Positions 1-10,937 of a stretch of 64,000 nt of DNA are shown in pieces. Under the pieces are notes generated by a model, which saw nothing but the letters and a program-made list of their open reading frames with translations, made no database searches and was not told where the DNA came from. A program made the translations under genes and the position numbers. Position 1 is the stretch's first letter. Every line of letters starts with the position of its first letter. The DNA comes from Plutella xylostella (Eukaryota; Arthropoda; Insecta; Lepidoptera; Plutellidae): NCBI RefSeq assembly GCF_932276165.1, contig NC_064010.1, positions 5,890,001 to 5,954,000 of the forward strand. The letters run 5' to 3'.

Positions 1-224
1 CATTTTCATACATTTTAAAAATAAAATACCGATTGATAATGGCTTTTTAGCAAATTTGTCCTTTAATAAATATACCTAATAGAACGATTAAATACGGTCT
101 TTAACACGTCTTTAACAATTAATTTAGGATCCACTTTCGTTTTCAGGACTTTATAGTTTTACTGTAACTATGTCCCGGTTAATGTTGTCGTGTGTGTGTA
201 CATGTAGGTCGAGTGTGTGCTAGG

Positions 225-322
225 ATCACATTATCATTATCATCACCACCCATCGCCTCCCCAATGCTGGGACACGGGTCTCCCTTCCAAATGAAGGAAG
301 GGTTTTAGGCCTACTTTTGTAG
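225..322. repeat. CR1/Zenon-like LINE tail fragment
   Basis: A short stretch reads like the conserved end of a common lepidopteran LINE family: a CATCATCAC-type run, then 'CCCATCGCCTCCCCAATGCT', 'GGGACACGGGTCTCC' and 'GGGTTTTAGGCC'. Related wording occurs at 1316-1372 and 27244-27330 in this window. Family assignment is from memory of lepidopteran repeats and is tentative. Confidence 0.35.
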
Positions 323-450
323 TTAAGTACTAGTTATTATTCCGTGGCCTAGTTCACCAGCTGCATGTAAAATCTATCTTTTTGATAACGTTTGGTTTTT
401 ACTGATGACAATCTCTAAAATGAGACAGTACAAACTTATCAATAAAGTAG

Positions 451-1706
451 TATAGTGCCACAATCTTATCTGTTCCGGTGGCGACATCGCTGTGATCGAA
501 ACCAGTGATGCCATCGATTAAATTTTGCCTATTTCTGGTTTAAACGACAATGCATTTCTGCTATTACCTATTTCTATAATTAGGTACATTCATAAGTATA
601 GATAAATCAAAATATAGGGTCGATTTTAAATGAAAGAGGATATAATATATCAAACGACATTTGTTGTATAAAAAATTTGTCCACGGCGAACAGAATCAAA
701 ATTAGTCCTGATTATGTTCTGATATACTTAAGACATTAAATCTAGATTTTACAATGATATATAGGTAATATCTGTGGGTAGTGGGAATAACGAGATAGAT
801 AGACTTAAAATAAACTATTATGTACTTCATTATTATTTATTCATTTATGAACACTTTATTATTTTCATATATTACATTCAAGTAACAAGAAACAAGAGCA
901 TAAAATTAAAAGAAATTCAGACAATGTACCTAAAATAGCGATCTTTGATTATGAAGGGACTCAAGGGACCAGCTACATCTGTTATAAATCCGGGGACGTG
1001 ATGTGTGTGATGTGTGTAGCAGTGGTGTTTATGTGGATGTGCTTGAGCAGCATGTGAGTTTGAGATCGCTATTTTAATAACTCCGCCTGTATACTTTTAG
1101 GCGCAGGCCACCGTACAAAGGCTAATTGCCAAAAATCAATTTCTTCCAGCCAACCCTTGATACTCGTAGTGGAAGAAGAAGATGATGATCATTAATCATC
1201 ATTATTTCGTCTAAAATCACTGCAGGCGCGAGAAATTATTCTTGGTATACTGCCTAAGGTATAGGTTCGCAGCTTCACTCACACCTGTAATCAAAGAAAA
1301 ATAAAGCTTATATACTTTCATCACGACCCATCCCGTTCCCACTGCTGGGGTACGGGTCTCTCGGGAAAATATTAATAAAATTACATGTGAGTATATGGGT
1401 AAAATTATTCGTCATATTTGGCAACACTAACCTGTAACCGCTGCAACTCGTTCTTCCAATTTTTCAAACGGAATTAAAGGCGCCTGAATACGTTATTCTT
1501 CTTGCATAAAAGCCAATATATCTAGTATTACTTTTCTTGCATCACTTTTCAGCGCTTTTGGCATTATTACACCCAGAAAATCACAAAACAAATTAAATAA
1601 CAAATTGACAACTCAAATAACGCACAGAGTATGAAATGACGTTTGACAATGACGTCTCGTTAGTACGCATTTTGACCACCGGAACAGATAAGATTGTGGC
1701 ACTATA
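451..1706. mobile_element. Inverted-repeat DNA element with 31-bp termini
   Basis: Positions 451-481 and 1676-1706 are perfect reverse complements over 31 bp, beginning TATAGTGCCACAATC. They enclose about 1.2 kb of non-coding, AT-rich DNA with no transposase reading frame. The ends are compatible with a TA target duplication (the terminal TA itself), as in Tc1/mariner-like non-autonomous elements, but the superfamily is not proven. A CR1/Zenon-like fragment (1316-1372) lies inside. A SINE tail starts a few bases beyond the right end. Confidence 0.55.
1316..1372. repeat. CR1/Zenon-like LINE tail fragment
   Basis: Shares the 'CACGACCCAT' and 'CACTGCTGGGGTACGGGTCT' wording with the fragment at 225-322, so it is a second small copy of the same LINE tail. 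It lies inside the inverted-repeat element 451-1706. Confidence 0.35.
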
Positions 1707-1711
1707 CATTT

Positions 1712-1812
1712 CTTAATAGGCCCGCCCCCTATTACATTGGGACAAACATAACACTGGCGAAAAGTGGGTGCAGCAAGCACCTCTTAGTACAAGGTGTAAG
1801 TGTTTGTTTTGT
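1712..1812 (+). repeat. 3' part of the tRNA-derived SINE
   Basis: 'TAGGCCCGCCCCCTATTACA', followed by 'TTGGGACAAACATAACACT', matches the body of the fuller SINE at 6169-6442 (opposite strand). The tRNA-like head is absent, so this is a truncated copy. It ends in a T/G-rich tail. Confidence 0.5.
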
Positions 1813-2790
1813 TTGTAGTATATTACGGTTATGAGTTAACTCTGCGCCAATGTCGCCCAGTGCCCACCTACCTACCATAGAGCATCCATAGACAAGCCAA
1901 AACCGGACGACCGGATATTAACTATACAACAACTACAGGCCGGAAGTGGGAAGTATGGAATGGGTTTACAAATCAATATACGAGTAACTACTTACCTACT
2001 ATGTTTTGTCGTTACGGACATAAAAATAAATAATACTTACATAGGGGGAATATTTATGTATGTACTTACTTAACAATACTAAACTAATTAAGTATTATCG
2101 TAAGGTTTAGTTTTAATAATCTAAAAAATGTCACAACTTGAAGAGGGGAGAGCGGCCATAAATGGACCATCGATAATATTATGCAGTCACGATTTTCATG
2201 ATGTTGAAGGGTCATTGCTTTATTTTAAAATATTAAAATAGGTACATATAGAAAACTAATTTACGGTCCACATCCGCTAGTTTACACGACAAATTATTTT
2301 GCGCGGGAAACAAGAATAACGTAGGAAGCGTGCGTATTTAATTTATTGAAAATACGAAATTTAAATTTGCGCCCACTCATAAATGCGTCTTTTAACATCA
2401 ATAAATAAAGGTAGTTTTGAATTTATCTGGCAAATGTTATAATGCTTTTTCGAAAATGATGTCTGCACGGAAACGATTAGTTTCTGAGCCACATGTTGAC
2501 AGACAGGATGCCAGGAATCATTATCCGATTCTTAAAAACAAACTACGCTGTCCCTTTCTCGCTTCACCTTTATCAATTGAGAGGAACAGAGACAGCAAAC
2601 ACACCCGCATCCGGCCACAAGACTTAACAAAAAAGTTAACAAAGCTACAAAGGTATAAACGGCAATAATGTTTGAATGAAACTCAATTGTATTTCATGTG
2701 TGATAAGGTTGAAAATACAATAATTTGATTTCATAGAATAAGTTATTTTGAATGATCCATTGAGAGGATCTTTTCATTCATATTTTGGAC
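1813..2790. other. Non-coding AT-rich DNA
   Basis: No open frame with family resemblance or coding composition was seen. An 83-codon ATG frame at 2417-2668 looks random: mixed polar composition, no motif, no splice context. Confidence 0.5.
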
Positions 2791-2796
2791 TTCGTT

Positions 2797-3021
2797 CAGT
2801 CGTTCGCAAGTTATTTCATTCGGTTCCCGACATCGATCCGTGGAGGTTGTGTGTTCAGTTTATTATCAATATCTAGTAAATACGCACCGGCGGCGTCATA
2901 CTTAACTGTACTATATTTTAATTTGATTAGTCCTTATATAAAGCCGGTACTGTTTTAACAAAGTGAAATATTCTTCGTAGTGTGTTTGCAGAGGAATAAG
3001 GATATTTTTACGTCTCAAGTG
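2797..3021 (+). promoter_or_regulatory. Candidate promoter and 5' non-coding exon of the edl-like gene
   Basis: A TCAGT initiator-like pentamer at 2797-2801 starts a stretch with no long frame. It ends at a strong splice donor (AAGTG|GTGAGT, intron from 3022). The first coding exon downstream on the same strand (acceptor TTACAG, exon from 5380) has 5' untranslated bases before its ATG, so an upstream non-coding exon is expected. The link is inferred from donor strength and position only; no DPE at the expected spacing was found. Confidence 0.25.
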
Positions 3022-5379
3022 GTGAGTTAAATGTGTTTTAATCTATGTATTTTAATATATAATAATTTTTTTATGTAGGCTTAGTCATACATATAATTTA
3101 ATCTAATATGTATTCTGTATACATAGATTAGTTTATTTTCAATAGGTCATTTCTTGCCTTAGCTTAATATAATATACTCTTCATTAAACCATAAATGTAT
3201 TAACGCAGCCAGACTTTCTAAAAAGAAACCTATGCTTTGTATCAAGTATTTTCCCATGTTATCGTTAAATCTTCCCAGGATGTCCTATTGTTTTCTTTTA
3301 GACCCAACGAAAGTCATTTCCGTATCTCGGTAGGTAATTGAGACGCTTTTGATAGTGAACTAAATTGCCGTTCGTTTCCCGCCATTATTTTGGTCGATGT
3401 TCCCGCGCTCATCTCCGCTTCCGGTCGAGAAAACATTCGCGTGATGTATTTAAAGGAGGACCGGACAGAATGGAATGGTCCAAGAACAAATTATAACGAC
3501 ATGACAATTAAGTCATTAAAATTATAAAGGTATTCTAATATACTTACTGCATTAGTTACTGTAGGAGCACATCTTAAATACCAGTGAAAAAAAAGTTATA
3601 GTGATAAGTTTTGCCGAATAATATTTTGTTATATCGCTAACTATAACTTTTTTCTCACAGGGATTTGAGATGAGCTCCGATAGTTTATATTGTAGTGTGT
3701 ATTGTGTCATGACTTTATTGGTTCTTGAACCAGCCTCCATAGATATTTTGCCGGTCCTCCTGAATAATGACATGTTTTTATTTAAGTACTTACTAAAAAC
3801 AGATAGAATAGGGAAGTTTCCATGGTTTGAAAATCCGTATTTTAGATACTTGAATTTAATAAAGGACTATGATTATGATTCTACATAATATATGATATGA
3901 GTACCAAAATCACTGGAAGCTAAATTAACATAATTGTAGTTAATTGATTCTATGTTGTAACAACTACTTACAAGCACGTACGTACTGAAGTTACACACAG
4001 GCTTAGCTTGTTGAAATAGCACAGAAATTTCCAAATAACCGTACATATTATCATACCGGCACATATACACATATACACCTAACATATTTTTTTTCATATA
4101 ACTATACATATACTTAGGTACAACCACAACAATTATCATTAAATTGAAGCGTTTCTCGACGTGTGTTCATATTAAAATGCAGCATGCACTCAAAGCAGCT
4201 ACTGTTTAGCGGCAATAAACAAACCAGCCCACTTCCCGCACGCAGTGAGTCAGTGACTCAAGAAAAAAAGGATGCATGTGTAATATCTCCGCCAGCCGCC
4301 GTCAAGACAATGTGTTCCTTTTTGGTCGGCGCCGGAAGTGTTAATTTCGATTATGGAACGTCCGTTTGGCGGCAGCACACTTCCGCTCAGCTGCGGGGGG
4401 TGGCCAAGATGGCGAGGCCTCTAGTTGTTTAATTAATAAGACTTTGCAAGGGCGGCCCGTGATTCACCAACTGCTTCCTTTTGCCCCTGTAATTGGGGTC
4501 AGGGACGAAGGATATTTTGTCTAATTACCTACAATATCGATTCCAATGAAGATTGATAAGAATATCGGATCGGAATGAATCATGAAATATTAATCTGCCC
4601 GAGTAGTTTCAAAAGCAAAGTTGATAATTTAATGAATTTGCTGATATTACCTATGACGATAGTCGTTAATGTATCCGGCCGTGATTGCGTGCTGCACTCC
4701 CACCTTCGATCGCGCCTCTGCGCCTCCCACATACTCAAGGAAAGGAAGTCATTATGCTGATTTTATAGACCTTAGTCATATCAAATCGCAATGCGATTGA
4801 ATGAATCACACAGCTCTAGTTATCGGCCGCAATCGGGTTTATTACGTGTGCGATGCTAGTATCTGTATCCTTCGGCTATCAGCTCTCAATAAACCATCCG
4901 TATTTAATCCCGTCATTAGTACGGACGCGTGACCCACATCCGGCGCGACTTCCGGTCCGCGCATTCAAACTTGGCGGATGCGATGGCGGCGGATTTAACA
5001 TAAATGATCGGTTTCCTTTCCGCTAACGTACACGAATGGCGCGCGATTGTCGACGGCGGATGCCGGCTTCCGCGGCTTTTTGCTGCATTATTTGTACAAT
5101 GATCGAATTAGGGAGGTGTATTGGGGATTGATACTGAAACCGGATAGGTGCACAAAAGCGAGCGCCTCTATTTTCACATTCGGTTTGTAACTGAGCGCAC
5201 GCGCTTCTAGGTTCATAGATAATAGATAGAGTATATTAGGAAGGTAGGTACTAGGTAATATACACTGGTTACCCTAAATAAAATAACAAGTTACTTACAT
5301 CCATTGCTCATATCTAAATATGATATCTATAGAAAATATATCAAGACCCTTTCTCAAGTATATCCTTGTATTGTTACAG
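3022..5379. other. Non-coding stretch, possibly the edl-like gene's first intron
   Basis: No coding exon was recognised. There is a small hairpin at 3581-3658 (arms GTGAAAAAAAAGTTATAG and CTATAACTTTTTTCTCAC, near-perfect), of MITE type. ETS-type GGAA sites occur at 4332-4339 (CCGGAAGT) and 4948-4956 (ACCGGAAGT on the minus strand). Local GC rises at 4.9-5.1 kb without an open frame of interest. Confidence 0.4.
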
Positions 5380-5383
5380 TGTG

Positions 5384-6564
5384 ATGCTCGCGATGCCGTC
5401 CGCTCACTGCCCGCGCGTGCCGCCGCCGCACGCCGCCGCCGGCTCGTGGGACGCCCTGCCCATCGACTTCAAGGCGGAGGATGACCTGCCTGTTGGTGAG
5501 TAAGCCTTTCTATTTTATATATTTAGCAAAATAAAACAATTACCTACAGTCTACATCCTCCATAACCAAGCTACACTTTGGGCCAGCAACCACTCAATTA
5601 CGAATGATATGATTTATCAAATCTGGAGTGTATGGCTTGCGACCTCTGGATACTCCTCCTTCCTTAAGAAACCAACATATCAATAACTGCCAGTGCAATA
5701 AGAACCAATCCAGCATACCTCGTTTGCAACCATAATGACTATGTGAATTAAGACTATTTACAGCACATAGTATGTAAAATGTGTATGATTGGGTTAAACA
5801 AATAAGTAAACAATAATTTATCTCTTCCAGACCCCCGCTGCTGGTCGCGCGGCGACGTGTCCCGCTGGGCGGAGCGGCGCGGCGCGGCCCCCGAGCGGTT
5901 CCCCATGAACGGCAAGGCGCTCTGCCTCATGAGCGAGGACATGTTCCGAGCCAGGGAGCCCCAACGAGCCGCCAAGATGCACCAAGTGAGATATTGTTAC
6001 ATACACACGCAAATACAGTCAAACAAATAGACCTAGGTATACCGTGGTCCGTGGCACCGGAGATTTGTGATGCTCCTTGCAAATATTAACCAGCAACAGC
6101 CATAAGTCAGCTAATGACATTGAAGTGTAACATTTTATTAAAAAAAGACCGCATTTCCTTATTTATTAAAAACACACAAAAAAAAACACGCACTCACGCC
6201 TTGTACTAATATGTACTCCCTTGCGGGGTAGGCAGAGGTGCATTGCTGCACCCAATTTTCGCCAGAGTGTTATGTTAGTCCCAATGTAATAGGGGGCGGG
6301 CCTATTGCCATTTTACGGGCACATCCAAGACCCGAGAACAAATATCTGTGTTTAAACAAATATCTGCCCCAGCCGGGAATCGAACCCGGGACTATCGGCT
6401 CAGTAGTCAGGGTCACTTACCACTACGCCATTCGGTCGTCGTCTTATTTATTATTCAATATTAATATGTTTATTCATTAATTGCAGGACTTCAGACGGCG
6501 GCTGGCGCGGGCGATGGCTCTCCAAGATCTGGTGGAGAAGCTGCAGCGTGCCGCCGGCAAATAA
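5384..6564 (+). CDS. edl: Pointed (SAM_PNT) domain protein without ETS domain, Edl/Mae-like
   Basis: Three exons, 5384-5495, 5831-5985 and 6487-6564, join in phase at GT-AG junctions to give 114 residues. The ATG at 5384 is the first after the acceptor at 5379; a second in-frame ATG lies at 5393. Residues about 38-100 form a Pointed/SAM domain: 'DPRCWSRGDVSRW', then 'FPMNGKALCLMSEDMF', then 'DFRRRLARAMA'. The frame stops shortly after the domain, so there is no ETS DNA-binding domain. In Drosophila, Edl/Mae is a small protein of this design that binds the Pointed domains of Yan and Pnt-P2 and modulates EGFR/MAPK output. A Yan/Aop relative is the alternative, but the short length and the MNGKALCLMS motif favour Edl. 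A SINE sits in intron 2. AATAAA overlaps the stop codon at 6560-6565, though the used poly(A) site is unknown. Confidence 0.75.
6169..6442 (-). mobile_element. tRNA-derived SINE in edl-like intron 2
   Basis: Read on the minus strand it starts with a tRNA-like head containing an A-box-like TGGCGTAGTGG and a B-box GGTTCGATTCC (RNA polymerase III promoter elements). A unique body and a T-rich tail follow. An 11-bp target duplication CTTATTTATTA flanks it at 6158-6168 and 6443-6453, so both ends are intact. The family is the same as the fragment at 1712-1812. The head is not a functional tRNA gene. Confidence 0.8.
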
Positions 6565-8101
6565 AGCTGTCTGGAGCTCACACGAGTTGTAGACTGTGGC
6601 GCCTCAACACTAATATGAGAAGATTGTGTACAGGTGACAGGTGAAAACATCTCCGTTTGCGTATATTATGGAAATATACACTACAAGTTACTGGTTACAA
6701 TCTTACAATGACTACCGGTATTGTCTAATAGAAGATCCAACCAAGAACAACACACATATACCTAACTCCTAAAAAATATGAAACTTGATGTGATTTTTTT
6801 TTTAAATAATTAAAAGTACATACTTACTTAAGTTTAAAATTAAAACTTATATACAAGAACAACAAAATTATAACCGAAGCTAGCAAATTTTATCTGTAAT
6901 TAGGTATTCTCTCATTCTTAATTTTTTATACCTACATAGAAAAAGTCACATCAAGATTTAAATAAATTAATTTATACACAATATGGAGTAAGTAGGTATA
7001 CACTATAAGTATACTTACCTAAAATAGCTGCACTTACATGAAAATAATTATTTTCACAATAACATTATTTCATTATGACTATGTTGCATTTTGTACGTAC
7101 TTACACATAACTTTGACTTAACAAAATGAGTAGAGCCATATTACCCGCATCTCCCCTGAATCATTTTGACATTTCGATTCAAAATGGCGGATACCGGAAG
7201 TGGATGTGTTTATAAATACATTTTGTTCCTTTTCTTTGCAGCATTACCTTTTAGTTTAAGTTAATTCGTATTGTTTGTATATTATGATTTTAAGTTTTTG
7301 TACAAAACTAATTTCAATGTAATTAATAAGTGACTAATTGTAGGTATAAAACCAACAAAGTTAATTATTGATTTCGTACAGTATTAGAAATACCAAGTTT
7401 AGATTTTAAGTGCTATTATTATCATCAGTTTCTTATTATATTAAGATTTCTGTGTAAAAATCTAATTGTATCACGGATAGGCACACTTTATGATTGATTT
7501 ATTGAAAGTTAACCATCCATTAAATACTTAATCATTATGTAGCTGTTTGCAAGAAAGCGAGTATATACTTTATTAGCATGAATTATGTTAATCTTTGGTT
7601 AACTTTTATTGACTTCTCGTAAATTAAGACTAACTATAAGAATGAGGCATCTAATTTGTATTAGTTATCTAGTCAACAATAATAAATAAGAATTTTTAAA
7701 AGATAAAACATAGTTTTTTTATTCTCAACTCTTTTAATCTCTAAATTTATAATAACCTATACTAAATACCTAATTAGTTAACAAACAGACAATAAAATAA
7801 CTTAGCTCTATATTCTTATTTACAAACTCCTTCAAGTATTATAATAAAAAGGTAAGCGTTCATCTATCGGATTGTACGCAACGGACGCATCATTCAGTAT
7901 TCTTTATACAGAAATTCCTACAAGTGCATCCACTTCATCGGCTAGTATCTCCATACATATAGGAATTTGAATTTAAAACCTCTAGTGCAAACTTTATGTC
8001 ACTTGTGTTTTGTTTTGACCGATCATGTATGCCAGGTGCGTGTTGTGACATTTATTGACTACGAGAATGAAAGTTTTAGCATCCTCCCATACAAAGTTTC
8101 A
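6565..8101. other. Convergent intergenic region between edl-like gene and NDUFAF3
   Basis: AT-rich and without coding exons. It should contain the 3' UTR of the edl-like gene, since both neighbours end here. A perfect ETS consensus ACCGGAAGT is at 7193-7201. Nothing else was recognised. Confidence 0.5.
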
Positions 8102-8180
8102 CCTCTGGCGGAGACTATCATGAAACTTTTGACTAAAATGTTAAAGTAGTTAAAAGTTTCACGATAGTCTCCGCTAGAGG
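8102..8180. repeat. Imperfect inverted repeat (29-bp arms)
   Basis: Arms 8102-8130 and 8152-8180 pair with two mismatches (left arm CCTCTGGCGGAGACTATCAT...) around a 21-base loop. This is typical of a MITE remnant or a hairpin transcript source. It lies 206 bp downstream of the NDUFAF3 stop codon. Confidence 0.7.
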
Positions 8181-8242
8181 CGCCACTTTGTGAGGAAACT
8201 ATCTCAAAGTCTTTCTCGTGTCGTTACATTATAAACTATATC

Positions 8243-8335
8243 CCATTCCACGGGGAAAGACATCTGATGCAAACCAAAACTACCCTTATTCGAATGTAAT
8301 ACGGGTTCTGTCAGATGTCTTTCCCCGTGGAATGG
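8243..8335. repeat. Perfect inverted repeat (25-bp arms)
   Basis: 8243-8267 and 8311-8335 are exact reverse complements (CCATTCCACGGGGAAAGACA...), separated by 43 bases. ACTATAT-like bases extend the symmetry on both sides. It lies just downstream of the NDUFAF3 stop codon and would form a strong hairpin in any readthrough transcript. It probably descends from a MITE. Confidence 0.75.
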
Positions 8336-8363
8336 AATATATATATAGTCTCCATTATCGTAG

Positions 8364-8369
8364 TTTATT
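8364..8369 (-). promoter_or_regulatory. Candidate poly(A) signal of NDUFAF3
   Basis: AATAAA on the minus strand, 17 bases after the NDUFAF3 stop codon. If used, the 3' UTR is very short and excludes the hairpins at 8102-8335. Confidence 0.35.
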
Positions 8370-8385
8370 TTCCCTATGGTCTCGA

Positions 8386-10130
8386 CTACTTGAGGTCCTT
8401 GTCGTAGAGGTTGTTGTAGTGCATGCTGGCGCGCAGCATGTCGTCGTCCGACATGTGCAGCGTGAGCGGCGGCAGCATGGCGCCCGCCACCGACCTGGGG
8501 ATGGGAACAGAATTGTTAAATGAAAGCGTATAGTGATAGAAATAAAGTAAATACATGCCTTTATGAGCTTAGGTGGCTTAATAGCTCGTGGGTATTTCCC
8601 GCATAATCGACCACCTTAGTTAGAGCCTATACCGAGTTGCAGAAAGGAAATTTAAGCGAATCTATGTCTGTCTCTTTCTGTCCGTAGCAATATATTTAAC
8701 GATGACATTTTGCAACTCTGTTCAAATACGGAGAAATAGCTCATCACAATAGCTAGATAGATGTCCAGTAGTATGTGTGCACAGTGTGCCACCCACCTGC
8801 CCTCAGCGTTGAGGAAGTTGAAGGTGCTAGCGGCGTGCTCGATCGGCAGGATCTCGATGTTGAGCCCGGCCGCGCGCCCGCTCTTGAACACGGAGGAGAT
8901 CACTGTGCGGTCGTTTGTCTCTAGGCCCAGGATCTGCGGGGGGAAGAAGGAAATGAAGATTTAAAAGTTGGGCTTGTAGTTCTTCTAATAATTAACTGGG
9001 AAAAAACCATGTAATAAAAATAAGACACGCAATACTGCTTGGGCCCTTTAAATACATCACTAATTTAATTGCATTAGAACCAACATAGTATAATATGTGT
9101 CTTTCTATTGTACTTTACACCTAAAAATCAGCATACCTTCTTTCACAAAGTGTCTTTATAGTGTGATAAAAAGCTAGGGCACTCACCAGCAAGTCAATCT
9201 TGGGCTCGAGGATCTTGAAAAACCGTAGTGACTCTGGGGTGATGTCTGTCGCCTTGTCCACCTGCCACGAGAACACCGTCCTGCGGGCAACATCATCACA
9301 TGGATATAAGGGTGTCTTGTGATAGTTATATGACTGCATATTATTTTTGTGTTTCCATTTGATAAGTACCTACATTATGAAAACTAAGAGCTGTGAAGAT
9401 GCCTTGACTAGTACAGTAGGAACTACTACAAACAAACAGACCTAGCCTGCATCTGAGATTTCTCAAACACAACTTAAACAAGTCATATTATTATTATGGA
9501 CATTATGGTTCTGCTTACCTTGGAAATATAGCCATGGGTCCCAGCACAGTAACGCCATTATTTAATCTGAAGCCATACTGAAAATAATTTGATATTTCGG
9601 TTAATGCAAATTCACTCACACAACACACACATTCTAATAAACAATAGGATTGTATAACAAACACTCATATTCCCTTGGGTCCTTGTTCCTTATTAATGTG
9701 ACTATCATAATTTATACAAGCTTTCTAAACAGACAGAGAATGATAGCCTATAATAATAATAGAGTTGTGTTTTGTTAATAGTTCGAAGAAGAGATACTGA
9801 CGGTGGCGTAGGTGTCGATCATGAGCCCGAGCTCCGTCTCCTGGTTGATGACGCGCACCGTGGTCTTGCCCTCACCCTGGTATGCATTCTTGCAGCGGAC
9901 ACCACTGGAAATTATATTTGAGATAAATATCCTTCGTAAGTTACACTTCTTCCTGTTTCGTTTTTTTTTCGTTTAGCCATTCATGTTAATAGGTTTTTAA
10001 CAGAGAGTATTTAACCGGGTAAATATGAATAGAGAAGACCGGAAGACCAATCAAATACTAACCTCAAAAGTGGAGTCCTACTTATTTTTCCCAAGTTAAC
10101 TTGTCGCAGTGCGTTTGCAAGCATTTTCAT
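8386..10130 (-). CDS. NDUFAF3: NADH dehydrogenase (complex I) assembly factor 3
   Basis: Six minus-strand exons, 10063-10130, 9802-9904, 9519-9577, 9187-9280, 8797-8933 and 8386-8494, join in phase into 189 residues, close to the family length. The start is the first ATG of exon 1; MKMLANALRQ is followed by a basic stretch consistent with a mitochondrial presequence. The core has the NDUFAF3/Mth938 (DUF498) pattern: 'ELGLMIDTYAT', 'YGFRLNNGV', 'GPMAIFPR', 'TVFSWQVD', 'DITPESLRFF', 'LEPKIDLL', 'LGLETND', 'IEHAASTFNFLNAEG' and 'VAGAMLPP'. Known role: with NDUFAF4 it helps build the quinone-binding module of respiratory complex I in the mitochondrial matrix. The last exon is GC-rich and ends 'LYDKDLK'. 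The 5' end faces the SLC10A7-like gene, so they may share a promoter region. All key domain segments are present. Confidence 0.93.
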
Positions 10131-10937
10131 AGCTGAAGAGTGTCAACTAAAGACTCGTTTAAATTTAAAATGTCTGCTCTTAGGACGAGCTTTTATTTTT
10201 CTAAAATGAAAAATAAATACGCCGAAAACAAAAACAGCTGATCGGTACGTGACACTGACAGTAACAGGTGACAGGGAACTGACAGGTGACCAGGAACCAG
10301 GAGCCCGTTCATTCATATCCACAATATTTTTTTATCGAACAGTAACGATATTGTGTTGTAATAGTATTAATATTATTACAGTTATTATAAAAAAAAAATT
10401 TATTCCCGGTACTTTATTACCCATAAGGTAATAGGTATAATCGCTGGGATCTATGCGATCTTTAGTTTAAGATATTTTATCTTCTCTCAGAATAATAATT
10501 TGTTCAGGCTATCATGATGACGTTTATATGATAATGGAACGGTCCCTTCGGTTTGTTTTGATTTTTTGACATTTGACATTCCGTTTGCAGCAATGCAGAT
10601 GCGCGAACCGCGCGAAGCAACATTTTAAACTTTTGAAGACCTTAACCCCATTGATTTTTGCTCAAACTAGCTTTACATTATTCATAATACCTCCACCTCA
10701 CGCTATTTTAAACCAGTCCTCTTTCGCGATCGTTTCGTAACCCTTGTATCTGGTTGTTCCCCTCCAAAATAATATTCATCCACGGTGTCAGTTCCGGAAG
10801 TGATTTAACCAGGAAATGTTGCGGAAATGTTTTTAAACTCCGTGTCTTCCGACTCGTTGATAGCAGCAGTGCCTCACAGACGCACCTCGCACCACCGCGC
10901 ACCCCGCGCCCGCCCCCGCGGCGCCTACCACCTCAAC
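10131..10937. promoter_or_regulatory. Shared (bidirectional) upstream region of NDUFAF3 and the SLC10A7-like gene
   Basis: About 800 bp separate the two divergent start codons. An ETS-type CCGGAAGT is at 10794-10801, a motif often seen in promoters of nuclear genes for mitochondrial proteins. There is no TATA box at a convincing position. Short CCGCG-rich sequence begins near 10880. Use as a common promoter is inferred from the head-to-head layout. Confidence 0.4.

Noticed and set aside
6360..6442. Possible tRNA gene
   Set aside because: The tRNA-like segment is the head of a SINE with a target duplication; it is not a stand-alone tRNA.
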